64,000 nucleotides of DNA, from the NCBI GenBank assembly GCA_963790245.1, contig CAWBNP010000002.1:806001-870000 (forward strand), in the 5' to 3' direction. Numbering within the stretch: the stretch's first letter is position 1; every line of letters starts with the position of its first letter. The position numbers and the translations under genes were made by a program. Below the pieces are notes generated by a model, which did no database searches, was not told the DNA's origin, and saw nothing but the letters and a program-made list of their open reading frames with translations. This document shows positions 47,328 through 56,161 of the stretch, one piece after another. This DNA is from JACCVG01 sp963790245. GTDB taxonomy: Bacteria; Actinomycetota; Thermoleophilia; Solirubrobacterales; Thermoleophilaceae.

Positions 47328-48370
47328 CCGGACGCGGCGGCCTCGAGCGCGCGCCGGCGCTCGTCAGCCTCGAGCTCGGCGGTGAACTCGTCGAGCTCTC
47401 CGTCGAGCACTCCCTGGATGTTTCCGCGCGTCAACTTGACGCGGTGGTCGGTGACCCGATCCTGGGGGAAGTTGTAGGTACGGATTTTCTCTGAGCGCTC
47501 GCCGCTGCCGACCTGGGAGCGGCGCGCGCTGTCGAGCTCGGCGCGCTGGGCCTCGAGCTCGCGCTCATAGAGCCGCGCCCGCAACACGCGCATCGCGCGC
47601 TCGCGGTTCTGCAGCTGCGATTTCTCGTCCTGCATCGAGACAACCAGCCCGGTTGGCTTGTGCGTGATCCGTACCGCAGAGTCGGTCGTGTTGACCGACT
47701 GGCCGCCCGGCCCCGAGGAGCGGTAGACGTCGATCTGGAGATCCTTCTGCTCGACCTCGATCTCTACGTCCTCGGCCTCCGGAAGGACGGCGATCGTCGC
47801 CGTCGAGGTATGAATCCGACCCTGCGACTCGGTCTCCGGGACCCGCTGGACGCGATGGGTCCCGCCCTCGTACTTGAAGATGCTGAAGGCGCCGTCGCCC
47901 TTGATGGCGAAGGTGTAGTCGCCCTCGGCGATGTTGAGCAGCTCGACGGTGAAGCCGCGGCGCTCCGCATAGCGGCTGAGCATCCGGAACAGGTCGCCGG
48001 CGAAGATCCCGGCCTCCTCGCCCCCGGTCCCTCCGCGGACCTCGACGATCACGTTCTTCTCGTCGTTCGGGTCGCGCTCGACCATCGCGAGACGGATCTC
48101 CTCCTCGAGCTCGCGGAGCCGGGCATCGGAGGTCTCCATCAGCTCACGAATCTCGGCGTCCTCCCCCTCGCTGAGCATGTCGCGCGCGCCCGCCGCGTCG
48201 CTCGCGGCCAACCGGTACTCGACGGCCAGCACGTGGGCGGGTTCGAGGCCCCGATAGGCGCGGCCGACCTCGGCATAGCGGGCACGGTCGCCGATCACCT
48301 CCGGATCGGAGAACTCCCGCTCCAGCTCCGCGAAGCGGCGCTCGATCTGCTCGACCAGCTCGTTGATCAT
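47324..48370 (-). CDS. prfA: Peptide chain release factor 1
   Basis: Terminates at UAA and UAG. The 348 residues include the acidic N-terminal coiled helix, VIVEVRGGTGGEEAGIFAGDL, the stop-codon P-x-T motif as PET in RVPETESQGRIHTST (as in several Gram-positive RF1s) and catalytic GGQ in SSGPGGQSVNTTDSAVRITH. ATG at 48370. RF2 is separately encoded at 12494-13586, so all three stop codons are covered. Confidence 0.97.
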   Translation of the reverse strand: MINELVEQIERRFAELEREFSDPEVIGDRARYAEVGRAYRGLEPAHVLAVEYRLAASDAAGARDMLSEGEDAEIRELMETSDARLRELEEEIRLAMVERDPNDEKNVIVEVRGGTGGEEAGIFAGDLFRMLSRYAERRGFTVELLNIAEGDYTFAIKGDGAFSIFKYEGGTHRVQRVPETESQGRIHTSTATIAVLPEAEDVEIEVEQKDLQIDVYRSSGPGGQSVNTTDSAVRITHKPTGLVVSMQDEKSQLQNRERAMRVLRARLYERELEAQRAELDSARRSQVGSGERSEKIRTYNFPQDRVTDHRVKLTRGNIQGVLDGELDEFTAELEADERRRALEAAASG

Positions 48371-48400
48371 GCCCGTGACGGTAGCGCCGCCGGGCGAACC

Positions 48401-48880
48401 TCAGGTAACGCGGTAGGTGCGGTACTCGACCGCCAGCGGATTCGAGCGCCCCCGGCCCTCGGAGACGAACACGACGTCATTGACCCATCCGTAGCGCTCA
48501 TCACCGGTCTCAAGGCGCGGCGCGGTCCTGAAATAGCTGTCCCCCCACGCGCCCTCGGCCGCTCCGCCCATCACCTGCTGGACCTTCTCGTTCATCTCGA
48601 GAATCCCGTGGTAGGACATGTAGATGACCGCACCGTCGTCGGTGAGAATCTGGCCGCGCACGTCGAGGTGGGCGATTCCCTTTTCGTCGATCAAGGCCCA
48701 GTCGCCTCCGCCCGTGCCGATCGTGCCGTTGATCCGCTCGCCCTCGACCGTTCCGCCGGCGATCTCGAAGAACATCCGCGCCCCGTAGGGACCGGGCCCG
48801 ATCGCGACCGGGGGCTTCAGCTGCGCCCGGTAGATGAACTCGTACTCCAGGCCGATTCCGGTCGCCTGTCCGGCCTCCAT
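48401..48880 (-). CDS. DUF3237 family protein
   Basis: A 159-residue soluble protein of predicted beta-barrel fold. LEYEFIYRAQLKPPVAIGPG near the N-terminus, FFEIAGGTVEGERINGTI, and YMSYHGILEMNEKV match the DUF3237 pattern; no enzymatic activity is established. It lies between DUF1385 and prfA on the same strand, with 30-base gaps on each side. Its presence inside the rpmE-prfA-prmC-tsaC run is unusual, but the function cannot be inferred from that. Confidence 0.8.
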   Translation of the reverse strand: MEAGQATGIGLEYEFIYRAQLKPPVAIGPGPYGARMFFEIAGGTVEGERINGTIGTGGGDWALIDEKGIAHLDVRGQILTDDGAVIYMSYHGILEMNEKVQQVMGGAAEGAWGDSYFRTAPRLETGDERYGWVNDVVFVSEGRGRSNPLAVEYRTYRVT

Positions 48881-48913
48881 CTGCGCTCCTCCGTCGGGAG
48901 CGGCGAGCTTAGC

Positions 48914-50005
48914 TCAGGCGCCGACTTCCATCAGAGCCCTGTCGTCCTCGGTGGCCTCGTCCGGGTTCTCCTCGGCGAGCACCGCCTCGAGCGCGGCGAT
49001 CGCAACCGCGAGCTGCGCAAGATCGGGCTCGCGAGTCGTGAGCCGCTGGAGCTGGATGCCCGGCCACATCAGCGCGCGCGCCCAGGACTTGGTCCGGTTG
49101 CGGCCAAACCACTTGAGGACCTCGAACGAAAGCCCGGCGACGATCGGGATCCCGATCACGCGCGAGGGGAACAGGATGTACCACTCGGGGGTGCCGAGCG
49201 GGACGAAGACGAAGATCGCGACGATCATGACGATCAGCAGGAAACTCGTTCCGCAGCGCGGATGGAACCGCGAGAACCGCTGGGCGTTCTCGGGGGTGAG
49301 CGGGAGGCCGGCTTCGAAGCAGTGGATCGTCTTGTGCTCGGCGCCGTGGTACTCGAACACCCGCTGGAGGTCGCGCATTCGGGAGATCAGCCACAGATAG
49401 AGCAGGAAGATGCCGATCCGGATCAGCTTCTCGACAACCACGAAGACGAACGAGTTGGGGAGAAAATCCTTCAGCAGGCTCGTGATCCCGAGCGGCAGGA
49501 TGAAGAACAGGCCGACCGCGAACAGGACCGCGAAGATCACGGTGCCGATCCACGTCTTCTTCCCGAGCTCGCCACCGTCCTCCTCCGGGACCTGGGCGTC
49601 AGCCGAGATCCCGAGCGCCGCGAAACCGATCTTCATCGACTCGGCGAGCGCGACGACGCCGCGGACCACCGGCCAGCGGAGCACCTTGTTGCGCCGGCTC
49701 CACGGGACGATCTTCTCGACCTTGATCTCGATTTCGCCGAGGGCCGCCTCCTCGGGGTCGAGCATCCGCTCGTCGCCCTTCGCGAGGTGGGTTTCGACCT
49801 GCGCTTCGGACGGCTTACGGACCGCGACCGCCCAGGTCGAGATGCCGCGCATCATCACGCCTTCGAGAACAGCCTGGCCCCCGAGCGGCGCGTCCTTGGC
49901 TGAGATGAACTCCCCGTCGGAGAGCTCGACCGAGCCGCTCGGACCGCCGGGGTGCACGCCGTTGCTCGACGCGCCGGACGGTCCGGCCACGCGCTCGGGG
50001 GTCAC
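48914..50005 (-). CDS. DUF1385 (YqhQ-like) membrane protein
   Basis: A 363-residue protein commonly found beside rpmE and prfA in Gram-positive genomes. Signature blocks GGQAVLEGVMMRG and VFEYHGAEHKTIHCFEAGLPLT, plus RFHPRCGTSFLLIVM, are all present; about five helices. The conserved His/Glu/Cys residues suggest metal binding or catalysis, but the function is not established. It has an N-terminal Gly/Ser/Pro-rich extension and an acidic C-terminus. GTG start overlaps the rpmE stop by four bases (GTGA). Confidence 0.88.
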   Translation of the reverse strand: MTPERVAGPSGASSNGVHPGGPSGSVELSDGEFISAKDAPLGGQAVLEGVMMRGISTWAVAVRKPSEAQVETHLAKGDERMLDPEEAALGEIEIKVEKIVPWSRRNKVLRWPVVRGVVALAESMKIGFAALGISADAQVPEEDGGELGKKTWIGTVIFAVLFAVGLFFILPLGITSLLKDFLPNSFVFVVVEKLIRIGIFLLYLWLISRMRDLQRVFEYHGAEHKTIHCFEAGLPLTPENAQRFSRFHPRCGTSFLLIVMIVAIFVFVPLGTPEWYILFPSRVIGIPIVAGLSFEVLKWFGRNRTKSWARALMWPGIQLQRLTTREPDLAQLAVAIAALEAVLAEENPDEATEDDRALMEVGA

Positions 50006-50208
50006 GCCTGGCGCTTGGCGGCGCGGCGCTTGAAGCGCTCCACGCGGCCACCCGTGTCGACCAGCTTCTGCTTGCCCGTGTAGAAAGGGTGACAGTTCGA
50101 GCAGATCTCGACGTGCAGCTCGGACTCTGTCGAGCGGGTCAGAAACTGGTTTCCGCAGGTGCAGGTGACCCGCGTCTCGACGTACTCAGGGTGGATTCCG
50201 GTCTTCAT
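50002..50208 (-). CDS. rpmE: Ribosomal protein bL31, zinc-binding form
   Basis: 50S subunit protein of 68 residues. MKTGIHPEYVETRVTCTCGN carries the first cysteines and VEICSNCHPFYTGKQKLVDT the CxxC pair, so it is the zinc-containing C+ type rather than the Zn-starvation paralogue. ATG at 50208; the open frame extends to 50340 without similarity. Minus-strand TACACT (50224-50219) lies 10 bases before the ATG, suggesting a very short leader. Heads the rpmE-DUF1385 unit. Confidence 0.96.
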   Translation of the reverse strand: MKTGIHPEYVETRVTCTCGNQFLTRSTESELHVEICSNCHPFYTGKQKLVDTGGRVERFKRRAAKRQA

Positions 50209-50254
50209 GGGACGAGCAAGTGTAGCGACGCGCCGGTCTCGCCGACCCGCTCCG

Positions 50255-51370
50255 TCACTCGACCGAGGACCCGCCGCGGACTGGCCGCGGCCCACGGATG
50301 CGGCGCCAGAGAAGGCGCAGCCACTCGACGACGCGGCCACGGCGCCCGGGCGGCTCGGGTTGACGCGCGCGCACGAGCGCGACCCACTCCTCGAGCGGCA
50401 TGCTGCCCTCGATCAGGCTGGCGAGCGCCGAGAGGGTCGGGGCGGGTATCCCGGCGCTCTTGACCGCCAGGGCGAGCTGGGGCACCGTCTCCAGCGACTC
50501 GACCGCCTGACCGAGCCGAGCCGGGATATCGGCTGCGGAGACACCCTCGGCGAGCAGCTCGCCCGCACTGCGATTGCGCGAGGTCGGCGCAAGCGCGGTC
50601 GCGACGAGGTCACCTGTCCCGGCGCGACCGACGAACGTGCGGGCTTGGCCGCCGCTGACCTCGGCGAGTGCTAGCACCTCGGTGAAGATGTCGGCCGCGG
50701 CCATCCCGGCCGCATTGAGGCCTTGGGCCTCGGTCGCTCCGGCCGCCAACGCGGCTGCGTTCTTGGCGCAACCCGCGAGCTCGACCCCGACCGGGTCTCC
50801 GGATACCTCGCACGGCAATCCGGCGCGCTGGAGGATCGCGGCAATCCGCTCTGCGACCGGCAGCGAATGGGACGCGGCGACCAGCCCGGCGCCGTGATCG
50901 ACCATCTCGCGGGCGTGGGCCGGCCCGCCCACGCAGCCGACTCGCTCGATTCCGAAAGCCGCCTCGAGCGCGACCGTCGGCGAGATTCCATCGGGCGGAA
51001 CGAGGCCCTTCGCGAGCGAGATGACATCCGCGTGACGTGGGATCCCCTGGCGCTCGAGCTCGGCGATCGCCGCGCGCAGCCCGGAAGAGGGTACGGCGAG
51101 CAGGATCACCTCAGTACGGCGGAACTGCTCGTCGAACCGGGCTAGGGCGCTGATCTTGAGGCCCTCCGGGAGTGAGACGCCACTGAGATAGCGGCTGTTC
51201 TCGTGATCGGCCTGGAGGGCGGCGGCCTGTTCCTCAGTCCGGCAGAGCAGCGTCGTGCTCCATCCGGCGCGATCGAGCAGGATCGCGATGGCCGTGCCGA
51301 ATGACCCGGCGCCCACGACGGTCGCGCGCCCGTGCGCGCTACGCCTCGATCTCAGTCTGGGCCCGGCCAT
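50255..51370 (-). CDS. gpsA: NAD(P)-dependent glycerol-3-phosphate dehydrogenase
   Basis: Reduces dihydroxyacetone phosphate to sn-glycerol 3-phosphate for phospholipid synthesis. The 371 residues have the Rossmann loop TVVGAGSFGTAIAILLDRAG, HENSRYLSG, VISLAKGL, GCVGGPAHAREM and the catalytic Lys in LAGCAKNAAALAAGATE. In VGGPAHA the usual GPS/GPN form is replaced by GPA, a modest variant. A basic C-terminal tail (WLRLLWRRIRGPRPVRGG) extends beyond the family core. No close operon partner on this strand. Confidence 0.93.
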   Translation of the reverse strand: MAGPRLRSRRSAHGRATVVGAGSFGTAIAILLDRAGWSTTLLCRTEEQAAALQADHENSRYLSGVSLPEGLKISALARFDEQFRRTEVILLAVPSSGLRAAIAELERQGIPRHADVISLAKGLVPPDGISPTVALEAAFGIERVGCVGGPAHAREMVDHGAGLVAASHSLPVAERIAAILQRAGLPCEVSGDPVGVELAGCAKNAAALAAGATEAQGLNAAGMAAADIFTEVLALAEVSGGQARTFVGRAGTGDLVATALAPTSRNRSAGELLAEGVSAADIPARLGQAVESLETVPQLALAVKSAGIPAPTLSALASLIEGSMPLEEWVALVRARQPEPPGRRGRVVEWLRLLWRRIRGPRPVRGGSSVE

Positions 51371-51431
51371 CCCCGCGGCAAGCTATCCCCTCAGCCCCGG
51401 TCGCGTCCGACGCCGCCCGTGGAATAGAGCC

Positions 51432-52511
51432 GTGAACTCGATCGAGGACTACGAGCGCGCGTTCCGGCGGGCCGGTCTACCGCTCCTGATTGAGGACTAT
51501 TCGGCCAGCGAAGACATCTTCACCCGTGCCTTCCCCCTGCTCGCGCTGGTATTCCTCGGCGAGACGCTCGGGGCGCTCAACCTCCAGTGGTCTCCGCTCG
51601 CCAATCTCGGCGCGGTAGCGGCGGGACTCGCGATCCTGCTCCTGAGCATCGCCCTCGCCAACCGCCGACACGGCGCCGGGATACTGGCGATTCCTCAGCA
51701 GGTCGGCCGACTCGAGCTCGCGGGGTTCGTCCTCGTTCCGGCGCTGTTACCGATCCTGTTCGGCGGCCAGGTCACGAGTGCGATCCTCACGGCGGTCGCG
51801 AACCTTCTGCTGCTGGGACTCTTCTACGCCGGCTTCGGCTTCGCCCTCGGATCGATTCTCCGCTGGAGCGTCGCGCGGGTGATAAGCCAACTGAGGGCGG
51901 CGATCGATCTGCTCGCCAGAGCGGTTCCGCTGCTGCTGATCTTCTCGGTCGTGCTGTTCGTCAACACCGAGATGTGGCAAGTGTTCTCACTCGCCCCGCC
52001 TGCATTGTTCGGGGCGGCGATCGCAATGATCGCCGTACTTGCGGGGGGCTTTCTCGCCGTTCGCGTGCCACGCGAGGTGGGAGCCCTGGAACGCCGGGTC
52101 GAGATCAAGGGCCCAGAGCTCGACCACCGACAGAGGATCAATGTCGGCCTGGTCCTGTTCACGAGCCAGGCGATCCAGGTGTTCGTCGTCGGGTTCGCGA
52201 TCGGGTTGTTCTTCATCGCCTTCGGCCTTCTGCTGATCGGTCCGGATGTCCGCGAGTCCTGGCTGGGCGATACGGGTTCGGTGCTGGTCGCATTCGAATT
52301 GCTCGGCCAACGTGTCGAGGTGACCTCGGAGCTGCTCCGCGTCTCGGAGGGGATCGCCGCCCTTGCGAGCCTCTATTTTGCGATCGCCGTGTTAACGGAC
52401 TCCACCTACCGCGAGGAGTTCCTCGACGAAATCACGACCGAACTCGCCGAGACGTTCGCGCTGCGCGCGGAGTACCTCGAGCTCACGGCCGCCACGGCGC
52501 GACCTCGCTAA
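51432..52511 (+). CDS. Polytopic membrane protein of unknown function
   Basis: From the GTG at 51432 the protein has 359 residues. After a short soluble N-terminus (NSIEDYERAFRRAGLPLLIE) come about seven hydrophobic segments: LLALVFLGETLGALNL, LGAVAAGLAILLLSIALA, LAGFVLVPALLPILFGG, LLLLGLFYAGFGFALGSIL, LLLIFSVVLFVNTEMW, AIAMIAVLAGGFLAV and VFVVGFAIGLFFIAFGLLLI. A late helix with LASLYFAIAVLTDSTYREEF precedes a soluble end. I do not recognise the family. Divergent from gpsA with 61 bases between; convergent with the ETF-QO gene, 65 bases apart. Confidence 0.72.
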   Translation: MNSIEDYERAFRRAGLPLLIEDYSASEDIFTRAFPLLALVFLGETLGALNLQWSPLANLGAVAAGLAILLLSIALANRRHGAGILAIPQQVGRLELAGFVLVPALLPILFGGQVTSAILTAVANLLLLGLFYAGFGFALGSILRWSVARVISQLRAAIDLLARAVPLLLIFSVVLFVNTEMWQVFSLAPPALFGAAIAMIAVLAGGFLAVRVPREVGALERRVEIKGPELDHRQRINVGLVLFTSQAIQVFVVGFAIGLFFIAFGLLLIGPDVRESWLGDTGSVLVAFELLGQRVEVTSELLRVSEGIAALASLYFAIAVLTDSTYREEFLDEITTELAETFALRAEYLELTAATARPR

Positions 52512-52576
52512 CCGGCGGAAACTCCGTTGGTCGCGCCTCCGAGAGCAACCGGCGTTACGAACGCGAGCGCGAACCG

Positions 52577-54313
52577 CTACGTCTGTCTGTACAACGGGCC
52601 GTCGCCGCCCTCGGGCACCGTCAGCCGTCCGCCCTTGGCAGTGATCGCGCCGCACTGCACGCAGTTCGTGTAGTTGACCGTCACGTCGACGTAGCCTTCC
52701 TCGGGCGCATCCTCGGGGATCTCGTAGACCCCGGCGGGGCACATCCAGGCCCAGGTCTCGGCGATCTCCCGCGGAACGTTCTTCTGGACACGGATGTGGT
52801 TCGGGGCATCGTCCCGGGTCGCGTTGCCCGAGATGAAGACGCTCGAGAGCTTGTCGAAGATGTACTTGTTGTCGGGCTTGGGGTACTTCTCGCGGGTATT
52901 GCCGATGAACATCTCGCGCTCGTCCTGGCGATGCCACGGCAGGCGGACCGGAAGCTTGCCCTTGGTCGCCATAAAGAAGTTGACCAGCGCGCCGCCGAGG
53001 AAGAAGCCCTTCGAAAACGGCTGGCGTGTGTTTCGCACCTCGTAGAGCTCCTTGCCGATGCTCGACTCCTCGACGGCCTCCTCGTAAGAGCTGAAATCGG
53101 TCGAATCGGCCTTGAGCCCGGCGAAGATCGCCTCGGCGGCGAGGATTCCCGACTTGATCGAGTGGTGAACGCCCTTGAGGGCGACCGTGTCGACCATGCC
53201 CGCCGAGTCGCCGACCAGCACCGCACCCGGCATCGAGAGCTTCGGCATCGACCAGTAGCCGCCGCCTGGCAGCGCCTTGGCGCCCCAGCCGACGCGCTCG
53301 CCGCCCTCGAGGATCTCGCGCACCAGCGGATGAGTCTTGAACGTCTGGAGCAGGTCGTGGGCCGAGGTCGTCGCGTCGGCGTAGTCGAGGTCGAGCACGA
53401 AGCCGATCGAGACGAGGTCGTCGCCGCTCTTCTCCTCCTTCATCGGGTAGATCCAGGTGCCGCCGACCTGTCCGTACTTGGCCGAGGTGCTGACGGGCCA
53501 CGGGCCGACCGTGTGGATCACGCGGTCGAGCGGCTTTGCGACCTTCCAGATCTCCTTGACGCCGAGTTCCCAGGTCTGGGGCTCGCAGCCCGCGCCGAGG
53601 TCGAACTCGCGGATCGCCGGGCCGGTCAGATGGCCCCAGCAGCCCTCGGCGAGCACGGTCGCCCTGGCCTTGATGTCGGTGCCGGGCTCGAAGTTGCCGA
53701 GCGGCTCGCCGTCCTTGCCGCGGCCCTTGTCGCCGGAGCGCACACCCACGACGGTGCCGTCCTCGACGATCAGCTTGGTGGCGGAGGTCTCGGTCAGGAT
53801 GTAGGCCCCGGCCTCCTCGGCGACCTTCTGCTGGTAGCGCGCGAGCGCGGCAACCGAGATCACCTCGTTGCCGTGGTTCTTGAAGTTTGGCGGAGTCGGG
53901 ATCTTGAGCGACCGCTTGGCCGTCGGAGTCAGGTAGACGGCCTCCTTCTCGACCTCGCCGAAGGCGAAGCCGGCCTCGCGCCACTGCTCACGAGTGAGGT
54001 CGGGAAACAGCTCCTGCAAAGGCTCTGGCCGGACGACGGCGCCGGAGAGGTTGTGGCCGCCGCAGGTCTTCGCCTTCTCGATCACCGCGACGGGAACCTC
54101 CCCGAGGCTCTCGAGCAGCTGCGGCTCGTCAGCCAGCAGCTGCAGCAGGCGGTTGGCGCACGCGAGGCCGGCGGTCCCGCCGCCGACGATCGCAACGCCG
54201 ACCTCGATCAGCTCGTCTTCGTCGTCGAGTCCGTGCTTGATGAACTCGTCGGGCGAATCGACCGGGGGCGGGAACGCCGCCGGCGCAAAGCCGTTGCCGT
54301 TCCCGCCGGCCAC
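52577..54313 (-). CDS. Electron transfer flavoprotein-quinone oxidoreductase, lacking one cluster cysteine
   Basis: Membrane-associated flavoprotein passing electrons from ETF to the quinone pool. The 578 residues show FAD loop VGVAIVGGGTAGLACANRLL (about 37-56), CGGHNLSGAVVRPEPLQELF, GCEPQTWELGVKEIW and PGAVLVGDSAGMVDTVALKG, with the ferredoxin-like C-terminus from WAWMCPAGVYEIPED. Four cluster cysteines are expected as C...CxxCxxC; here I see CPAGVYE and CVQCGAI, so the last is Ile. GTG start one base after the etfA stop, completing an etfB-etfA-ETF-QO operon. Confidence 0.92.
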   Translation of the reverse strand: MAGGNGNGFAPAAFPPPVDSPDEFIKHGLDDEDELIEVGVAIVGGGTAGLACANRLLQLLADEPQLLESLGEVPVAVIEKAKTCGGHNLSGAVVRPEPLQELFPDLTREQWREAGFAFGEVEKEAVYLTPTAKRSLKIPTPPNFKNHGNEVISVAALARYQQKVAEEAGAYILTETSATKLIVEDGTVVGVRSGDKGRGKDGEPLGNFEPGTDIKARATVLAEGCWGHLTGPAIREFDLGAGCEPQTWELGVKEIWKVAKPLDRVIHTVGPWPVSTSAKYGQVGGTWIYPMKEEKSGDDLVSIGFVLDLDYADATTSAHDLLQTFKTHPLVREILEGGERVGWGAKALPGGGYWSMPKLSMPGAVLVGDSAGMVDTVALKGVHHSIKSGILAAEAIFAGLKADSTDFSSYEEAVEESSIGKELYEVRNTRQPFSKGFFLGGALVNFFMATKGKLPVRLPWHRQDEREMFIGNTREKYPKPDNKYIFDKLSSVFISGNATRDDAPNHIRVQKNVPREIAETWAWMCPAGVYEIPEDAPEEGYVDVTVNYTNCVQCGAITAKGGRLTVPEGGDGPLYRQT

Positions 54314-54314
54314 C

Positions 54315-55292
54315 TCAGCCGCCCTTCTTGGCCTTGATGGCTTCGGTCAGCTTCGGCATGATCTTGTTGAGATCGCCGACGATCCCGAGGTCTGAGAACT
54401 CGAAGATCGGCGCGTTCGGATCCTTGTTGATCGCGACGATGTTCTCCGAGCTCTGCATCCCGACCTTGTGCTGGATCGCGCCGGAGATCCCGGCGGCGAG
54501 GTACAGCTTCGGAGCGACCGTCTTACCGGTCTGCCCGATCTGCGCCGAGTAGGAGTACCAGCCGGCGTCGACCACCGCACGGGTGGCGGCGACCGCTCCG
54601 CCGAGCGCATCGGCGAGCGACTCACACAGCTCGAAGCCCTCGGCTTTGCCGAGGCCCCGGCCACCGGCGACCAGATAGTCGGCGTCCTCGATGTTGACCT
54701 CGGCGCCGCGCTGCTCGCCGCGCTGGACCATCGTCGCCTTGGTCGACCAGTCCGAGAGCGTCACGTCGACGTCCTCGACCGTCGCAGCCCCGTCGCCGGA
54801 CTCGGCGATCTCGAAGGCGTTCAGCCGGCCGATGATGATCCCGGGCTCGCCGACGTACTCGACGTCGACGATCGCGGAGTCCTGGAGTATCGGGCGCTCC
54901 GCGACGAGCTTGCCGTCCTGGACCTTGACGGCGGTGACCTCCATCGTCACGCCGGCGTTGAGCCGCGCGGTCAGGCCCGCGCCGATCTCGAAGCCGAGCA
55001 GGCCGCCGCCGAACAGCGCGTAGCCATAGCCGTTGTCCTCGATCACCTTCGCCATTGCGTCGACGACCGGCGCACCGAGCCCCTCCGGGCCCTTCGCGCG
55101 GTAGACCTTGGCGGCCCCGTAGGAGCCGAGCTGGCCGCAGAGATCGTCGGTCAGGTCATCCCCGCCGACGACGATCGCGGCACACTCGCCGCCCAGTTCC
55201 TTGGCGAGCTTGGCGCCCTCGGACACGGCGCCGAGCGAGTTTTTGTTGAAGGCGCCCTCGTAGTGGAGCGCGTAGACCAGGATCCCGCTCAT
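54315..55292 (-). CDS. etfA: Electron transfer flavoprotein alpha subunit
   Basis: FAD-binding subunit that takes electrons from acyl-CoA dehydrogenases. From the ATG at 55292 (overlapping the etfB stop, ATGA) it has 325 residues. N-terminal adenosine-like domain; the C-terminal FAD domain has VAGGRGLGKAEGFELCESL, ATRAVVDAGWYSYSAQIGQT, GISGAIQHKVGMQSSENIVA and the final NKDPNAPIFEFSDLGIVGDL. The GQTGKTV loop binds FAD. Confidence 0.96.
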   Translation of the reverse strand: MSGILVYALHYEGAFNKNSLGAVSEGAKLAKELGGECAAIVVGGDDLTDDLCGQLGSYGAAKVYRAKGPEGLGAPVVDAMAKVIEDNGYGYALFGGGLLGFEIGAGLTARLNAGVTMEVTAVKVQDGKLVAERPILQDSAIVDVEYVGEPGIIIGRLNAFEIAESGDGAATVEDVDVTLSDWSTKATMVQRGEQRGAEVNIEDADYLVAGGRGLGKAEGFELCESLADALGGAVAATRAVVDAGWYSYSAQIGQTGKTVAPKLYLAAGISGAIQHKVGMQSSENIVAINKDPNAPIFEFSDLGIVGDLNKIMPKLTEAIKAKKGG

Positions 55293-56083
55293 GACAACAG
55301 CTTCCTTTCGTCCAGCCAGGCAACGATCTTCTCGACCGTCTCGTTCGTGTCCTCGTCCTCGATGATCTCCCCCGAGGCCTTCGCCGGCGGCGGGTTGATC
55401 GCCAGCACCTTCGTCCGCGAGCCCTCCGCGCCGACCTTGTCGGCCTCGATCGAGACATCGCCCGATGACTTGCTGTCGAGCTGCTTCTTCTTCGCGCCCA
55501 TGATCGCCTTGAGCGACGGGTAGCGCGGCTCGTTGATCGCGTCCCCGACCGAAATCACGGCGGGGAGCTCGACCTCGACGGTGTCGTAGCCGTACTCGGC
55601 CTGGCGCTCGCATCGGAGCTTGCCGCCGTCGACGTCCATCTTGATCACCTGGGTCAGCGATGGCATCTTGAGGTGGTCGGCCACGACCGCGCCGATCGTG
55701 TAGCACTCGCCGTCGTCGGACTGCTGTCCGAGCAGGACGAGATCGGGCGATTCGGACTCGAGCACCTTCGCCAGGGCGTAGCCGGTGGCGCAGACATCGG
55801 AGCCGGCAAGCGACTCGTCGGTCAGGTGCAGGGACCGGTCGGCACCGAGCGAAACGGCCTTGTGGAGGGCGCGGACGGCGCTGTCGGGTCCCATCGTCAC
55901 GGCAATGATCTCCTCGACCTCGACGGCCCCACCCTCCTTGACCTGCATCGCCGCCTCGATGGCGTGGGTGTCAAACGGGTTCAGGTTCTTCTCACCGGAG
56001 CGGTCGAGTCGCATCGAACCGGAGTCCATGCGCTTCTCGACGGCCGCGTCCGGGACCTCTTTGACGAGGACGCAAATCTTCAA
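55289..56083 (-). CDS. etfB: Electron transfer flavoprotein beta subunit
   Basis: AMP-binding and dehydrogenase-docking partner of EtfA. The 264 residues begin MKICVLVKEVPDAAVEKRMD; NPFDTHAIEAAMQVKEGGAV, VLLGQQSDDGECYTIGAVVA and the recognition-loop-like QAEYGYDTVEVELPAVISV, SVGDAINEPRYPSLKAIMGAKK are typical. TTG start with AAGGAG six bases upstream. The 78-base gap before it holds candidate -10 sequences (TATACG, TAGAAT) and a perfect 22-base palindrome. Confidence 0.95.
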   Translation of the reverse strand: MKICVLVKEVPDAAVEKRMDSGSMRLDRSGEKNLNPFDTHAIEAAMQVKEGGAVEVEEIIAVTMGPDSAVRALHKAVSLGADRSLHLTDESLAGSDVCATGYALAKVLESESPDLVLLGQQSDDGECYTIGAVVADHLKMPSLTQVIKMDVDGGKLRCERQAEYGYDTVEVELPAVISVGDAINEPRYPSLKAIMGAKKKQLDSKSSGDVSIEADKVGAEGSRTKVLAINPPPAKASGEIIEDEDTNETVEKIVAWLDERKLLS

Positions 56084-56133
56084 GTCATGCTCCTTAGGTA
56101 GCTGCGCGGCGGGATTCTAGCCGTATACCCAGT

Positions 56134-56155
56134 CCGTTGACTCGCGAGTCAACGG
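56134..56155. promoter_or_regulatory. Perfect 22-bp palindrome in the etfB promoter region
   Basis: Half-site CCGTTGACTCG followed directly by its exact complement, no loop. It overlaps a minus-strand TTGACT (56152-56147) that could be a -35, 19 bases from TATACG (56127-56122). Absence of a loop favours a protein-binding operator. It is also seven bases after the stop of the B12-subunit gene, so a terminator role is the alternative. Confidence 0.65.
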
Positions 56156-56161
56156 GCACGT

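Noticed and set aside
47820..47870. Unusual stop-codon motif PET in RF1
   Set aside because: PxT is the conserved pattern and PET occurs in other Gram-positive RF1 proteins.
52728..52745. Further border-repeat copy (GTAGACCCCGGCGGGGCAC)
   Set aside because: Lies inside the conserved CPAGVYE codons of ETF-QO, so similarity is due to coding.
51587..54337. Plus-strand open frame of 916 codons
   Set aside because: It is antisense to the ETF-QO gene and out of frame with the membrane protein gene; its composition (Arg, Asp, Gly repeats) is typical of shadow frames in GC-rich DNA.
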